Shown here: positions 8,761 to 17,099 of the stretch, piece after piece
Position numbering within the stretch: the stretch's first letter is position 1
Layout: the number at the start of each line of letters is the position of its first letter
From: an uncultured Flavobacteriales bacterium
GTDB lineage: Bacteria > Bacteroidota > Bacteroidia > Flavobacteriales_G > Salibacteraceae
Length of the DNA: 60,315 nucleotides
Reading direction: 5' to 3'
NCBI GenBank assembly: GCA_913062955.1
Contig: CAJXZP010000020.1
Span: 1 to 60,315, forward strand
Made by a program: the position numbers and the translations under genes
The notes under the pieces: model-generated
What the model saw: the letters and a program-made list of their open reading frames with translations, nothing else
What the model was told of the DNA's origin: nothing
Databases searched by the model: none

Positions 8761-9403
8761 CGTTTTCCTTTTTTAAAACTTTTATGTCCGCTATTAATTG
8801 ATCGGTATCTTCTTCCAAAGTGCCATCGTAATAACCTCGTATTCTATGTTGGCCATCCATTAAAATAAATGCCCCACTATGCATGAATCCTCCCGGAGAA
8901 TTTGGGTCTTCTTCAGCACTTACCATGTATTGTTTTGCCAAATCAAAGGTGTTTTCTTTACCGGCATAAACCATGTGCCATTTATGCGAATAGATGCCAA
9001 TTTTGTTGGCGTATTTTTTTAGCTGTGGAACCGTATCATTAATAAAGTCTATGGTATGTGATAGAAATAAGATTTCGTCATCCGTTTCATACACATCGTA
9101 TATCCGAGCCATGTTTTTTGTCATGACCGGACAAATGGTAGGGCAATGGGTGAAAAAGAAATCTACAATGTAAATTTTGTCTTTAAAATTGGCAGCTGTA
9201 ATGATTTGGCTATCCTGATTTATTACTTCAAAACTGTCAATACGTAGGGTGATGTTTTCAATAACTTCCTCTCCTTGATCATTGGTGACCAAAATCTCCT
9301 GGGATCCATAAATCTTGAGTTCTTCTTTTTCTTGAATGCGTTCTACACAAGAAGCTGAAAAGGCAATGATGCCTACAAGTAGGAGTGACTTTTGAAAATT
9401 CAT
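8750..9403 (-). CDS. SCO1/SenC family copper chaperone lipoprotein
   Basis: A 217-residue thioredoxin-fold protein with lipobox FSASC (lipidated Cys19), copper-binding C87-x3-C91 (FTHCPTICP) and the distant histidine H175 (FMHSGAF) that completes the SCO site. SCO proteins deliver copper to the CuA centre of cytochrome oxidase or act as thiol oxidoreductases. It lies between a lipoprotein gene 3 bp upstream and the overlapping cytochrome c gene. Confidence 0.93.
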   Translation of the reverse strand: MNFQKSLLLVGIIAFSASCVERIQEKEELKIYGSQEILVTNDQGEEVIENITLRIDSFEVINQDSQIITAANFKDKIYIVDFFFTHCPTICPVMTKNMARIYDVYETDDEILFLSHTIDFINDTVPQLKKYANKIGIYSHKWHMVYAGKENTFDLAKQYMVSAEEDPNSPGGFMHSGAFILMDGQHRIRGYYDGTLEEDTDQLIADIKVLKKENDER

Positions 9404-9406
9404 AGG

Positions 9407-9835
9407 CTATTTTTTCAAACTTGAAATGACTCCTTCGGCATGATGAATGGCTTGGTCCATTTGGTTACCCACGGTAACAATCGCTTTTTCTTCTTGATCT
9501 AGGTAGTGGAGTATAGAATCTTGATCATCACTCTTGGTTGGTTTCTGAATATTGGCCATCCAATTCATCATTTCAATATCCGCTTTTTCTAATTGATGTA
9601 TCGCACCTACTAAGGTGTCCTGCTTAACAAAAAGAATACTCGTAGAATCTGCGGTTTTTGATTTCTGAAGGAGCGCATCAATTTTTTGAGCCATTTCCCC
9701 GGTTTCTTGCATTTTAAGCATGACTACATCATGAACTTTCATGGTTTGTTCCCATTTTTTTTCTGCTGCGGATTGGCAGGAAAGAGTGAACAAAGAAATG
9801 CTTAGAATAGAAAAAGTAATTGTTGACTTTAACAT
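9407..9835 (-). CDS. Small helical lipoprotein of the SCO1 operon
   Basis: A 142-residue protein with a signal peptide and lipobox FTLSC (Cys20). The mature part is mostly helical with heptad-like spacing (residues 28-75 and 85-140), and it has no cysteine or haem motif beyond the lipobox. It is packed between the M20 gene (1-nt gap) and SCO1 (3-nt gap). Similar small lipoproteins occur beside SCO genes in Bacteroidota; the function is not known. Confidence 0.75.
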   Translation of the reverse strand: MLKSTITFSILSISLFTLSCQSAAEKKWEQTMKVHDVVMLKMQETGEMAQKIDALLQKSKTADSTSILFVKQDTLVGAIHQLEKADIEMMNWMANIQKPTKSDDQDSILHYLDQEEKAIVTVGNQMDQAIHHAEGVISSLKK

Positions 9836-9836
9836 T

Positions 9837-11027
9837 TTATGTGTGATTTAATTCTTGCAAAGCTATCCAAGATAAAAGAGCCATCCCAGTTTTTAATGCA
9901 CTTTCATCAACCGTAAAAGTAGAGGTGTGTAAACCCGTAGATGGATTCCCCGGTGAACTCGTACCTAATCGGTAAAAGCACCCCGGAATTTCTTGGGTAT
10001 AATATGAAAAATCTTCTCCTCCCATCCGTAAATCGAGGTCTATCACGTTTTCCTTTCCTAAAAGATCTATAGCATAGGATTGCGCCCGTGTGGTTAACGC
10101 TATATCGTTTTTAAGGTAAGGATAACCTGTGATTACATTAGCATCCACATCCCCCCCCATTTCATGAGCCACCGTTTTGCAAATAGAGCGGATTTTGTCG
10201 TGAATTAGAGCACGCCACTCCTCATTCATAGTTCTAAAAGTACCTTGAATATATACCTGATCAGGTACCACATTAGTCGCACCTAATCCTTCTACAAAAC
10301 CAATGGAAATAATGGTAGGGATATTTTTCGCTTTCCCTAAATCATTCAATTTATTCAACTCCAAAATAATTTTGGAAGCCATAATTATAGGATTGGTAAT
10401 ACGATCGGGTTCTGCGGCATGTCCCCCCGTACCATTCACTCGTAAATGGAGCTCGTCACAGGAAGCCATGTACATACCTTTTCGAAAACCAACCGTTCCA
10501 GCTTCAAATTGAGGGTATACATGTTGCCCTACAATTCCCATCGCTTGCGGATTGTTTAATGCCCCTTCTTTAATCATGAGAGAGGCTCCTCCAGGTAAGA
10601 CCTCCTCTCCGGGTTGGAAAATGAGTTTTACCGTACCTTCAAACTGATCTTTTAGTTCGTTTAGAATGGCTGCAGCTCCTAAAACACTACTGGTATGTAC
10701 ATCATGCCCACAAGCATGCATTACACCTGTGTTTACGGAGGCAAATGGTAATCCAGTTTTTTCGAGTATGGGTAAGGCGTCCATATCCCCCCGAAGAGCG
10801 AATGTTTTTTTCGAGGGATTATTCCCTTCAATATGGGCTACAATTCCCGTTTTTACATACCCTTTTTTGTAGGGTATTCCAAGTTCGTCTAATTGTTGGG
10901 TAATGAACTCGGAGGTTTTAAATTCTTTAAATGAAAGTTCCGGATGCTGATGTAAATGCCTTCGTTGGGATACCACTTTCGGAAAATTGGATTCCGCTAA
11001 TTGCAGAATTTGGGATTTAGATATCAT
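9837..11027 (-). CDS. M20 family amidohydrolase (IAA-amino acid hydrolase-like)
   Basis: A 396-residue M20D metallohydrolase. Visible motifs are RGDMDALP (near residue 79), MHACGHDVH (near 103), PGEEVLPGG (near 142) and the C-terminal MGGEDFSYY. It would cleave an amide bond in an N-acyl amino acid or similar small substrate, in the cytoplasm since no signal peptide is visible. Its start codon overlaps the TauE-like stop by one base (TAATG), giving translational coupling. Confidence 0.9.
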   Translation of the reverse strand: MISKSQILQLAESNFPKVVSQRRHLHQHPELSFKEFKTSEFITQQLDELGIPYKKGYVKTGIVAHIEGNNPSKKTFALRGDMDALPILEKTGLPFASVNTGVMHACGHDVHTSSVLGAAAILNELKDQFEGTVKLIFQPGEEVLPGGASLMIKEGALNNPQAMGIVGQHVYPQFEAGTVGFRKGMYMASCDELHLRVNGTGGHAAEPDRITNPIIMASKIILELNKLNDLGKAKNIPTIISIGFVEGLGATNVVPDQVYIQGTFRTMNEEWRALIHDKIRSICKTVAHEMGGDVDANVITGYPYLKNDIALTTRAQSYAIDLLGKENVIDLDLRMGGEDFSYYTQEIPGCFYRLGTSSPGNPSTGLHTSTFTVDESALKTGMALLSWIALQELNHT

Positions 11028-11392
11028 TACTTGCCCGAGAAAATTAATTTTAATGAAATCAATAACATTAATACTCCGAAAACTCTTTTCAATATAGATT
11101 GATCCAGATCTAAGGAAATCTTAGATCCGAAATAACCCCCAATGACAAAGGCCGAAGCGACAATTAAACCTGCTTTAAGATCCATTTGGCCGGATTTATG
11201 GTAATTGTAAGCCGCTAGAATTCCAATAGGGAATAACATAAGACCCAAACTTGTTCCTTGGGCTTCATGTTGCGACATTCCTAAAAAGAAAACAAATGCG
11301 GGTACGATAATGATCCCCCCGCCAACACCAAACATACCGCTAAGAACCCCGGCTGCAATACCAATTAGGATAAGGATAATGATTTCAGTCAT
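11027..11392 (-). CDS. Short TauE/SafE-type membrane transporter
   Basis: 121 residues from the ATG at 11392 (MTEIIILILIG), with about four membrane segments and the glycine-rich GMFGVGGGIIIVPA motif typical of TauE/SafE. An upstream ATG would add 21 residues without membrane character, so it was not chosen. Full-length relatives have two such repeats and about 250 residues. This is the single-repeat form common in Bacteroidota, presumably acting as a dimer. The family exports sulfite, sulfoacetate or other organic anions; the substrate here is unknown. Confidence 0.8.
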   Translation of the reverse strand: MTEIIILILIGIAAGVLSGMFGVGGGIIIVPAFVFFLGMSQHEAQGTSLGLMLFPIGILAAYNYHKSGQMDLKAGLIVASAFVIGGYFGSKISLDLDQSILKRVFGVLMLLISLKLIFSGK

Positions 11393-11513
11393 TGTATATT
11401 TTTTTGATTTCATAGTATCTGAATTCGGTCGTAAAAATACATTAAGTCTATACAAATGACCCTGTACTGATTATTACTGGAATGATTGCTAATGAAGGTC
11501 TTTAACTTGATTT

Positions 11514-12068
11514 CTAAAGTTGATCAGTAATGGATGTATCCAAGGGGTTTACATCAGAAAGAAACATTTCTATATAGTTCCCATTTTCGTCCACTAAGTA
11601 TTTTTGGAAGTTCCATTTCACTTCACTATCCGCTATTTTGTTTTGAGACTTTTGGGTTAACCAGCTATAAAGCGGGTGTTGGTTGTTTCCTTTTACATCT
11701 ACTTTTTCGGTCATTAAAAATGTAACTCCGTAGTTCTTCTTACAGAAGGAAGCAATTTCTTCTTTGTCTCCTGGTTCTTGACCTCCAAATTGGTTGCATG
11801 GCACTCCAATTATCACGAGTCTATCCCCATATTCGATACTTAGTTTTTGTAAATCTGCGTATTGTGGCGTGAAACCACACTCGCTCGCTACATTTACAAA
11901 TAAGATTTTTTTGCCTTTAAAATCTGCTAGGTTAATGGCTTCTCCCATTAAAGAGTTGATTTTTATAGTGTGTAATTCCGATGGTTTTAAATGATTGTGA
12001 TTCATAGTAAAGGACATTAAAATAATAGTTGTGAGGCAAAGTGCCCATGCTTTCAATATAGTTTTCAT
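11514..12068 (-). CDS. Secreted glutathione peroxidase family protein (Cys type)
   Basis: A 184-residue protein with an N-terminal hydrophobic signal (1-22) and the glutathione-peroxidase fold. The peroxidatic residue is C64 (NVASECGFT), with Q93 (PCNQFGGQEPG) and W152-N153 (KWNFQKY) completing the tetrad. A cysteine replaces selenocysteine, and no in-frame TGA is involved. Bacterial Cys-type members usually use thioredoxin as reductant. The signal suggests a periplasmic role against peroxides. It is a separate gene from the operon at 8.1-11.4 kb. Confidence 0.9.
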   Translation of the reverse strand: MKTILKAWALCLTTIILMSFTMNHNHLKPSELHTIKINSLMGEAINLADFKGKKILFVNVASECGFTPQYADLQKLSIEYGDRLVIIGVPCNQFGGQEPGDKEEIASFCKKNYGVTFLMTEKVDVKGNNQHPLYSWLTQKSQNKIADSEVKWNFQKYLVDENGNYIEMFLSDVNPLDTSITDQL

Positions 12069-12144
12069 TCAGATTTAATTATGTGTACCAAAGTTAAGAG
12101 GAAAGTAGGACTTTTGGTCCGGATTTGTGTTCGTAAACCATTTC

Positions 12145-13839
12145 TTATAAAAGAAATGGGGCAGGAGATTCCAAACACATCCGTTTTTGGGAATATGGAT
12201 GAACGAAATCTAATTGACTCGCATGTAGGTATAAACGGTCCAATCGATTGCCATACAGCTCATCTCCGTAAATAGGAATATTGAGCCCTTTAGGGTGGGA
12301 CGCATGCACTCTTAATTGATGGGTTCTCCCGGTATGTGGAAAAAAACGAACCATGGATTTTCCATTTTTAGTATCCAATAATTCCCAACGAGTTTCCGCT
12401 GGTTTTCCATGATCGTAACAAACCACTTGATGTGGGCGGTTGTTTAAATCTACCCGTAAGGGTAAATTTATTACCGAATCTTTATCTAATGGAACCCCAT
12501 CTAATTTGGCGGTATACTGTTTTTGAATGGTACGAGATATAAACTGTTGTTGTAGATGATGATAGGTTTTTAAATCTTTAGCTAGGATCATTATACCCGA
12601 AGTTCCCATGTCTAAACGATGCACAATCATTGGACCTGTAGCATTTGGGTATTTGGCTTTCATACGGTTTTGTACCGAGTCTTTTAATTCTTTTCCAGGT
12701 ACAGAAAGTAAATAGGCTGGTTTATCGATGACAATTATCCAATCGTCTTCATACAGGATTTCAATAACCAAATCCTCTGGTTGGTGACTCATGACTGGAT
12801 TTGGATCGAGGTCCAAACCTTTGAGCATGAAGGAAAGAATGGGGTGACATTTGGCTTTACATGCCGGGTAATAATTTTTGTGTTGCCTTACTTCAAGGTT
12901 AGGTGATTTGCCCCACCAAAATTCAGCTAAGGAAATAGGGGTATAGTTATTTTCAAATGCGTATTGGAATAGTTTTGGAGCAGCGCAATCACCCGCTCCC
13001 GATGGGGGAGTAATACTTTTCTTTTCGGAAAATATTTGGTCTACACTTTTATATTGACCCAAGTAATTTTTGAATTGGTATTGGTTGAATATTATTTGTT
13101 GCGTTTCGGCTGATTTCGCTTTTCGTAGGTTTTTGTAATCAGATAATTGTTTTAGAAATGGTGCGACCCGTAATTCCAGCTCGGCCTTTTTAATAAGGAA
13201 TTTTTTTTGCTCGGACTTAAAACTCAGGTCATATTGGCGACTTTCCCTTTCATGTGCGGATAATAGAATGGCGTATTCTTCGTCTGGTATTTGGCCTTTC
13301 ACTTCTTTACGAAGTTTTTGCCTTTTCTTTTTAGCCGTTTTTAATGCAGACTTCTGACTTTTTAGAGCTTCTCCTTCCTGGGATAAATATTGGTCTAAAT
13401 TGTTTTGTGCGTCAATAAAGACGGAAGCCTTTTCAAGTGCTATCATTGCTTGATTGATGACTAAGATTTCATCCTCTTTTTGTGTATACTCAAACGCAGG
13501 TTCTTGTCGGTCAAATATGGGAGGAACAAAACTTGGGAGTCTGGTTTTACCCGCTAGAATACCGGAGTAAGCTTGCAAATATCCTAATTCTCCTTCTTCA
13601 TTTCTTACGACCAGAACACCAAACATTTTTCCCATTATACTGGAATCGTTTTCGGGGTGAGTTCCAAAATTATGGACCCAATCCTGTTGGGTTTCTAAAT
13701 AATGTTGCAGTTGGTTGGCAGCTGATATAGTGAGGGGGTGGGGAGTGTAATCAAATGGAAATGTAAAAGTGCTCGGTAATTCTATACTAGAAATGTCCTG
13801 CCTAAATACCATGAAATTCGCATCAACTTGATTGTTCAT
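12145..13839 (-). CDS. RluA-family RNA pseudouridine synthase with long N-terminal extension
   Basis: A 564-residue protein. The C-terminal third is the RluA catalytic domain with HRLDMGTSG (catalytic D410), the later GRTHQLRVH motif and a YGDELYG segment. The first 350 residues hold a helical, lysine/glutamate-rich region (130-250, likely coiled coil) and a conserved block around PPSGAGDCAAPKLFQYA (278-294). This long architecture is widespread in Bacteroidota and gamma-proteobacteria. It isomerises a uridine in tRNA or 23S rRNA. A TACTTTTG -7 box lies on the minus strand at 13844-13851. Confidence 0.88.
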   Translation of the reverse strand: MNNQVDANFMVFRQDISSIELPSTFTFPFDYTPHPLTISAANQLQHYLETQQDWVHNFGTHPENDSSIMGKMFGVLVVRNEEGELGYLQAYSGILAGKTRLPSFVPPIFDRQEPAFEYTQKEDEILVINQAMIALEKASVFIDAQNNLDQYLSQEGEALKSQKSALKTAKKKRQKLRKEVKGQIPDEEYAILLSAHERESRQYDLSFKSEQKKFLIKKAELELRVAPFLKQLSDYKNLRKAKSAETQQIIFNQYQFKNYLGQYKSVDQIFSEKKSITPPSGAGDCAAPKLFQYAFENNYTPISLAEFWWGKSPNLEVRQHKNYYPACKAKCHPILSFMLKGLDLDPNPVMSHQPEDLVIEILYEDDWIIVIDKPAYLLSVPGKELKDSVQNRMKAKYPNATGPMIVHRLDMGTSGIMILAKDLKTYHHLQQQFISRTIQKQYTAKLDGVPLDKDSVINLPLRVDLNNRPHQVVCYDHGKPAETRWELLDTKNGKSMVRFFPHTGRTHQLRVHASHPKGLNIPIYGDELYGNRLDRLYLHASQLDFVHPYSQKRMCLESPAPFLL

Positions 13840-13875
13840 ACGGCAAAAGTATTTTAAAATCTAGAGCTTTTGCAG

Positions 13876-14691
13876 CTATTGGCAATATTTTGAAATGGTA
13901 GCTTGAGCTAATTTATGGTTTAGTTCTAAGGCTTTCTCGAAATCAGCGCATGCTTTTGACTTGGAGCCGCCATCGTAGGTAGCTACCCCTCTTTTATAAT
14001 AGGCGTCTTTGTGAGTCGGGTCCTTTTCAATGATCGTAGAAAATTCCTTGCGAGCTCCTGAATAGTTTCCAATGGTTAGTTTAGCCACTCCTTTTTGGTA
14101 GTAGGCTTGTATGCAGTTGCTATCCAGCTTTGTGGCTCTTGAGAAATCTCTGATTGCTTCTTCATATTTTCCTTTACGCATTTTTAATTCGCCTCTTTTA
14201 ATATAAGCGTCCAAAAAGTATTTATCCATTGATATGGCTGCGTCAAAGCTAGCAAGTGCGTTTTTGTAGGACTTTTTTTGTTCATGACAGAGTCCCATTT
14301 GAATATAAAGGTATTTGTTATCCGGTTCTAATACTAGAACATATTGGTAATCTGCCAAAGCACCTTTAAAATCTTCTAGAATTATTTTTGCCTGAGCTCT
14401 ATTATAGTAGGCATTTACATTTCCTGGGTCTTCGGTAATACAATAGTTAAAATCATTTACGGCAAGATCAGCCTTTTGTAATTTGGTGAGGGCAACACCT
14501 CTGTTATTATAGGCTGGCCAATATTTGGGGTCCATTTCAATAGCTTGGCTAAATGATTTAACGGCTGCTTGAAAGTTTTTTTCATTAAAGTGTTTTAACC
14601 CTAAACTATTCCAATCTGTAACGGTTCTAGATTGCGCACTTCCAAAAATGGAAAAGGTGATAATAAAGATGAGAAGGAGTGTTTTTTTCAC
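13876..14691 (-). CDS. Secreted TPR-repeat protein
   Basis: 271 residues with a signal peptide (cut near residue 20, FGSAQS) and about seven tetratricopeptide repeats filling the rest (PAYNNRGVAL, NAYYNRAQAK, DAYIKRGELK, QAYYQKGVAK and DAYYKRGVAT each mark one). It is a protein-protein interaction scaffold in the periplasm or outer membrane. No enzymatic domain is present, and the neighbours do not point to a specific partner. Confidence 0.85.
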   Translation of the reverse strand: MKKTLLLIFIITFSIFGSAQSRTVTDWNSLGLKHFNEKNFQAAVKSFSQAIEMDPKYWPAYNNRGVALTKLQKADLAVNDFNYCITEDPGNVNAYYNRAQAKIILEDFKGALADYQYVLVLEPDNKYLYIQMGLCHEQKKSYKNALASFDAAISMDKYFLDAYIKRGELKMRKGKYEEAIRDFSRATKLDSNCIQAYYQKGVAKLTIGNYSGARKEFSTIIEKDPTHKDAYYKRGVATYDGGSKSKACADFEKALELNHKLAQATISKYCQ

Positions 14692-14889
14692 TTAGAAATG
14701 ATTGGTTTTAACAAATTTAGGGTATTTAGTTTGGGTTCTTTTGTACTATTGATTCAAATTCGTGAATTATTCATTCGGGATGAATGAAATTAGGAGAGAT
14801 TAATGTATCTCGTTGAATAATATACTATTGGACCCTTGGAGTACTTCTTTTCGCCTATAATTTGGTAGCGAGCTTTGGATTGTTTTGTA

Positions 14890-15103
14890 GATCCTATCTA
14901 TCCCGAATTCCGAGACAAAAGTTACCCTCTTCGAGGTTTGGCTTTTTTTGTTTGGATGGTAATTTGAATTGGAATGGATCTAACTCTTTGAATACTTATT
15001 TTCTACTTTGGTTTTGGTAGGGTTGGGATTTAGGGATTATTTCATGATCCTATCTATCCCGAATTCCGAGACAAAAGCTACCCTCTTCGAGGTTTGGCTT
15101 TTT
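14890..15103. repeat. Two copies of a ~156-bp tandem repeat with a conserved hairpin tail
   Basis: Bases 14890-14947 and 15046-15103 match over 58 bp with a single substitution. The sequence just upstream of each (from about 14840 and 14995) is also recognisably similar but diverged, so the period is 156 bp. Each conserved tail ends in an imperfect hairpin with outer stem ACAAAAGC / GCTTTTTGT and inner stem CCTC / GAGG, followed by T residues. The same outer stem recurs in the hairpin after tRNA-Arg. This fills most of the gene-free stretch 14692-15196. Confidence 0.8.
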
Positions 15104-15163
15104 GTCATTTTAAATGCTCACTCAAACACGATGTGTTTGGATTCGCTTTAAAATGACAAAAGC
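15097..15163. repeat. Long inverted repeat before the tRNA genes
   Basis: GCTTTTTGTCATTTTAAA (15097-15114) pairs with TTTAAAATGACAAAAGC (15147-15163) with one bulged T, and the loop contains a second hairpin CAAACAC-N3-GTGTTTG. The right arm overlaps the left arm of the tRNA-Arg terminator at 15156, so the two structures exclude each other. Confidence 0.75.
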
Positions 15164-15189
15164 CCAACACTTACGTGTTGAGCTTTTGT
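15156..15189 (-). terminator. Terminator of the tRNA-Pro/tRNA-Arg transcript
   Basis: A 15-bp stem (ACAAAAGCCCAACAC / GTGTTGAGCTTTTGT, one G-T pair) with a TTAC loop, starting 8 bp beyond the 3' end of tRNA-Arg. The outer arms supply T-runs in both directions, so it could terminate either strand. Confidence 0.75.
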
Positions 15190-15196
15190 TTCTTAG

Positions 15197-15270
15197 TGAG
15201 CCCGAAAGGATTCGAACCTTTGACCGCCTCCTTAGAAGGGAGGTGCTCTATCCAGCTGAGCTACGAGCCC
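15197..15270 (-). tRNA. tRNA-Arg (anticodon TCT)
   Basis: A 74-nt cloverleaf. The acceptor stem GGGCTCG pairs with CGGGCTC, the D-stem is GCTC/GAGC, the anticodon stem CCTCC/GGAGG has loop CTTCTAA, and the T-arm is AAAGG-TTCGAAT-CCTTT. Discriminator A; CCA is not encoded. It reads AGA/AGG codons. Confidence 0.97.
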
Positions 15271-15297
15271 TCACTAATTGTGCTAAATACTTAGCAA

Positions 15298-15328
15298 AAA
15301 AAAAGCCAACATTGAGTTGACTTTTTTT
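15298..15328 (-). other. Weak hairpin between the two tRNA genes
   Basis: On the minus strand GTCAAC-TCAAT-GTTGGC forms a 6-bp stem flanked by A- and T-runs. It could be a partial terminator or a processing signal between tRNA-Pro and tRNA-Arg. Confidence 0.45.
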
Positions 15329-15329
15329 G

Positions 15330-15404
15330 TCGGGGTGGCAGGATTCGAACCTGCGACCTCCTCGTCCCAAACGAGGCGCGATAACCGGGCTACGCTACAC
15401 CCCG
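15330..15404 (-). tRNA. tRNA-Pro (anticodon TGG)
   Basis: A 75-nt cloverleaf. The acceptor stem CGGGGTG pairs with CACCCCG, the anticodon stem CCTCG/CGAGG has loop TTTGGGA, and the T-arm is GCAGG-TTCGAAT-CCTGC. Discriminator A; CCA is not encoded. It is cotranscribed with tRNA-Arg, which lies 59 bp downstream. Confidence 0.97.
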
Positions 15405-15499
15405 AAGTGTAGTCACAAATGACAGAGATTTAGTGCATCGAACCCGAATCGAAGCGTCTCTTATTGTCTTGTGAAGAACGTTGTTCCCTATTGGGAGCG

Positions 15500-15529
15500 C
15501 AAATGTAAGATTTCCTTTTGGTTTGACAA
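15500..15529 (-). promoter_or_regulatory. Promoter of the tRNA operon
   Basis: On the minus strand TTG (15527-15529) is followed after 19 nt by TACATTTG (15500-15507), an exact match to the Bacteroidota promoter pattern. It is placed about 95 bp upstream of tRNA-Pro, leaving a leader of roughly 90 nt with no recognised gene. Confidence 0.75.
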
Positions 15530-15577
15530 TGGTAATATCTAAAAAAAGCAATGTTTTTTTTGATATTTTATTTTCAT

Positions 15578-16108
15578 CTATTCAATAATTATCGCAGTGC
15601 ACTTACCCCCAATGACTTGGAAGTTTTTGGGAGAGCTAATAAAAATGGTATCAAAAACAGTAGCGTTGGTTTGTGTGATTTCGTAGTAACGATAGGAGTA
15701 ACTACCAGAAGATTTTTCACTGAAAATAATGGCGGAACAACCAGTGGTGCAAACTGGAGTTTGGGTATTACAGGTAGCGGAGATAGATCCAATATATTCC
15801 CCGGCCACTAAAACGGAAATGAATTTATTATTATCTGGACCAGGCAATGTTTTTCTGGTAAATAACTTAACATCCCCTAAGTATCTACACGTACCATTAT
15901 TGTATAACGCATCTTCGTCAAAGTTGAGCGCATTTGGATCGGTACATCCACCATAATCACAAGATCCATCGTCTTTTTGGGCCTCATAACTAAAATTACT
16001 TGCTTTTGGGTCCATACAACCTTCCTCTTTACAGGATTGCAAAAAAGCACCTAAAAATGTAAGAATTGTAAATAGGAATAATGTCGAGTTGGTTAATTTC
16101 GTTTTCAT
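15578..16108 (-). CDS. Lipoprotein with two GCxDPxAxNF calcium-site-like motifs
   Basis: 176 residues with signal and lipobox FLQSC (Cys26). Two cysteine motifs follow (GCMDPKASNFSYEAQKDDGSC and GCTDPNALNFDEDALYNNGTC, about residues 30-75), a repeat common in secreted Bacteroidota proteins and in some thrombospondin-like adhesins. The C-terminal 90 residues form a predicted beta domain with three cysteines (CNTQTPVCTTGC). The function is unknown. It is divergent from the DUF58 gene across a 72-bp gap. Confidence 0.75.
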   Translation of the reverse strand: MKTKLTNSTLFLFTILTFLGAFLQSCKEEGCMDPKASNFSYEAQKDDGSCDYGGCTDPNALNFDEDALYNNGTCRYLGDVKLFTRKTLPGPDNNKFISVLVAGEYIGSISATCNTQTPVCTTGCSAIIFSEKSSGSYSYRYYEITQTNATVFDTIFISSPKNFQVIGGKCTAIIIE

Positions 16109-16128
16109 GCGGTGAATTTACTGTTAAA

Positions 16129-16162
16129 TTGACAATCTTGAAAAAATATCCTCTTATATTCG
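16129..16162 (+). promoter_or_regulatory. Promoter of the DUF58 gene
   Basis: TTG at 16129-16131, 23 nt, then TATATTCG at 16155-16162, a near match to the TTG-N(17-23)-TAnnTTTG pattern, 18 bp upstream of the ATG. Confidence 0.6.
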
Positions 16163-16180
16163 CAAGAATAAGAAGGAAAC

Positions 16181-17098
16181 ATGGGGGATTTAATTAGTAA
16201 ACAAAATGTACGTGAGTTTTCTAAATTGGAATGGTTTGCACGTCAGGTAGTTGAGGGTTTTGTTACCGGATTACATAAAAGCCCATTTCATGGGTTTTCG
16301 GTGGAGTTTTCTGAACACCGTCATTACAATCCAGGGGATTCTACCCGCCATATTGATTGGAAACTTTTTGCACGTACCGATAAGCACTTCATTAAGCGAT
16401 ACGAAGAGGAAACTAATTTGCGTTGCCAAATTGTGATTGATCATTCTTCTTCGATGTTTTTTCCATTGGATGCGGAAGAGAATAAAATGAGTTTTTCGGT
16501 ACATAGTGCAGCCGCATTAATTCATTTATTTAAAAGTCAAAGAGATGCGGTGGGTCTAAGTCTTTTTTCAGATAAAGTAGATGTGCATTTACCTGCTAAA
16601 TTAAGTCCCACTCACTTTAGAAGGGTATATGCACATTTGGAGCATTTGTTAGAATCAAAACCGGAAGGTTCGCAAACAAACGTAGCAACCGCTTTACACG
16701 AAGTTTCGGATCGAATACACCAAAGATCTTTGGTTTTGTTATTTAGTGATATGTTAGATGGTATAGGGACGGATATGCAGCCCTTATTTGCCGCATTACA
16801 GCATTTAAAATATAATAAACATGAAGTGGTTGTCTTTCATGTAGCGGATCGATCCAAGGAAATTGATTTCGATTTTGAAAATCGTCCCTATACTTTTGTA
16901 GATATGGAATCGGGGGATGAAGTGAAACTGAACCCTACCCAAATTAAAGACCGCTTTAAGGAAAGCGCTTTAGCCCATGAACGTGAGGTGAAACTAAAAT
17001 GTAGTCAATATGGAATCGACTTTGTAAAGGCCGATATTGCAGATGGATTTGATCAGGTATTACGCGCTTACTTGGATAAAAGAAGTCGGATGAAATAG
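16181..17098 (+). CDS. DUF58 domain protein (MoxR-associated, vWA-like)
   Basis: 305 residues without signal or membrane segments. It has the DUF58 signature at the N-terminus (HGFSVEFSEHRHYNPGDSTR, residues 45-64, then HIDWKLFARTD) and a von Willebrand A-like core with a metal-site DHSSSMF (near 87). DUF58 proteins usually work with MoxR AAA+ ATPases, often in aerotolerance or envelope-stress operons. No MoxR or BatA/B gene is adjacent here, which is unusual. It is convergent with the response regulator, with a 1-bp gap. Confidence 0.88.
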   Translation: MGDLISKQNVREFSKLEWFARQVVEGFVTGLHKSPFHGFSVEFSEHRHYNPGDSTRHIDWKLFARTDKHFIKRYEEETNLRCQIVIDHSSSMFFPLDAEENKMSFSVHSAAALIHLFKSQRDAVGLSLFSDKVDVHLPAKLSPTHFRRVYAHLEHLLESKPEGSQTNVATALHEVSDRIHQRSLVLLFSDMLDGIGTDMQPLFAALQHLKYNKHEVVVFHVADRSKEIDFDFENRPYTFVDMESGDEVKLNPTQIKDRFKESALAHEREVKLKCSQYGIDFVKADIADGFDQVLRAYLDKRSRMK

Positions 17099-17099
17099 C

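Noticed and set aside
11514-12068. Glutathione peroxidase as a selenoprotein
   Set aside because: The peroxidatic position is cysteine 64, and no in-frame TGA is present.
12081-12275. Plus-strand open frame beside the pseudouridine synthase
   Set aside because: It lies largely antisense to the C-terminus of the synthase, has no family features, and overlaps a well-supported gene.
15114-15320. Plus-strand open frame across the tRNA genes
   Set aside because: It runs over the tRNA-Arg gene and hairpins and cannot be a protein gene.
15405-15493. Possible extra tRNA in the leader of the tRNA operon
   Set aside because: No cloverleaf could be folded: there is no T-arm or anticodon stem, only AT-rich leader sequence.
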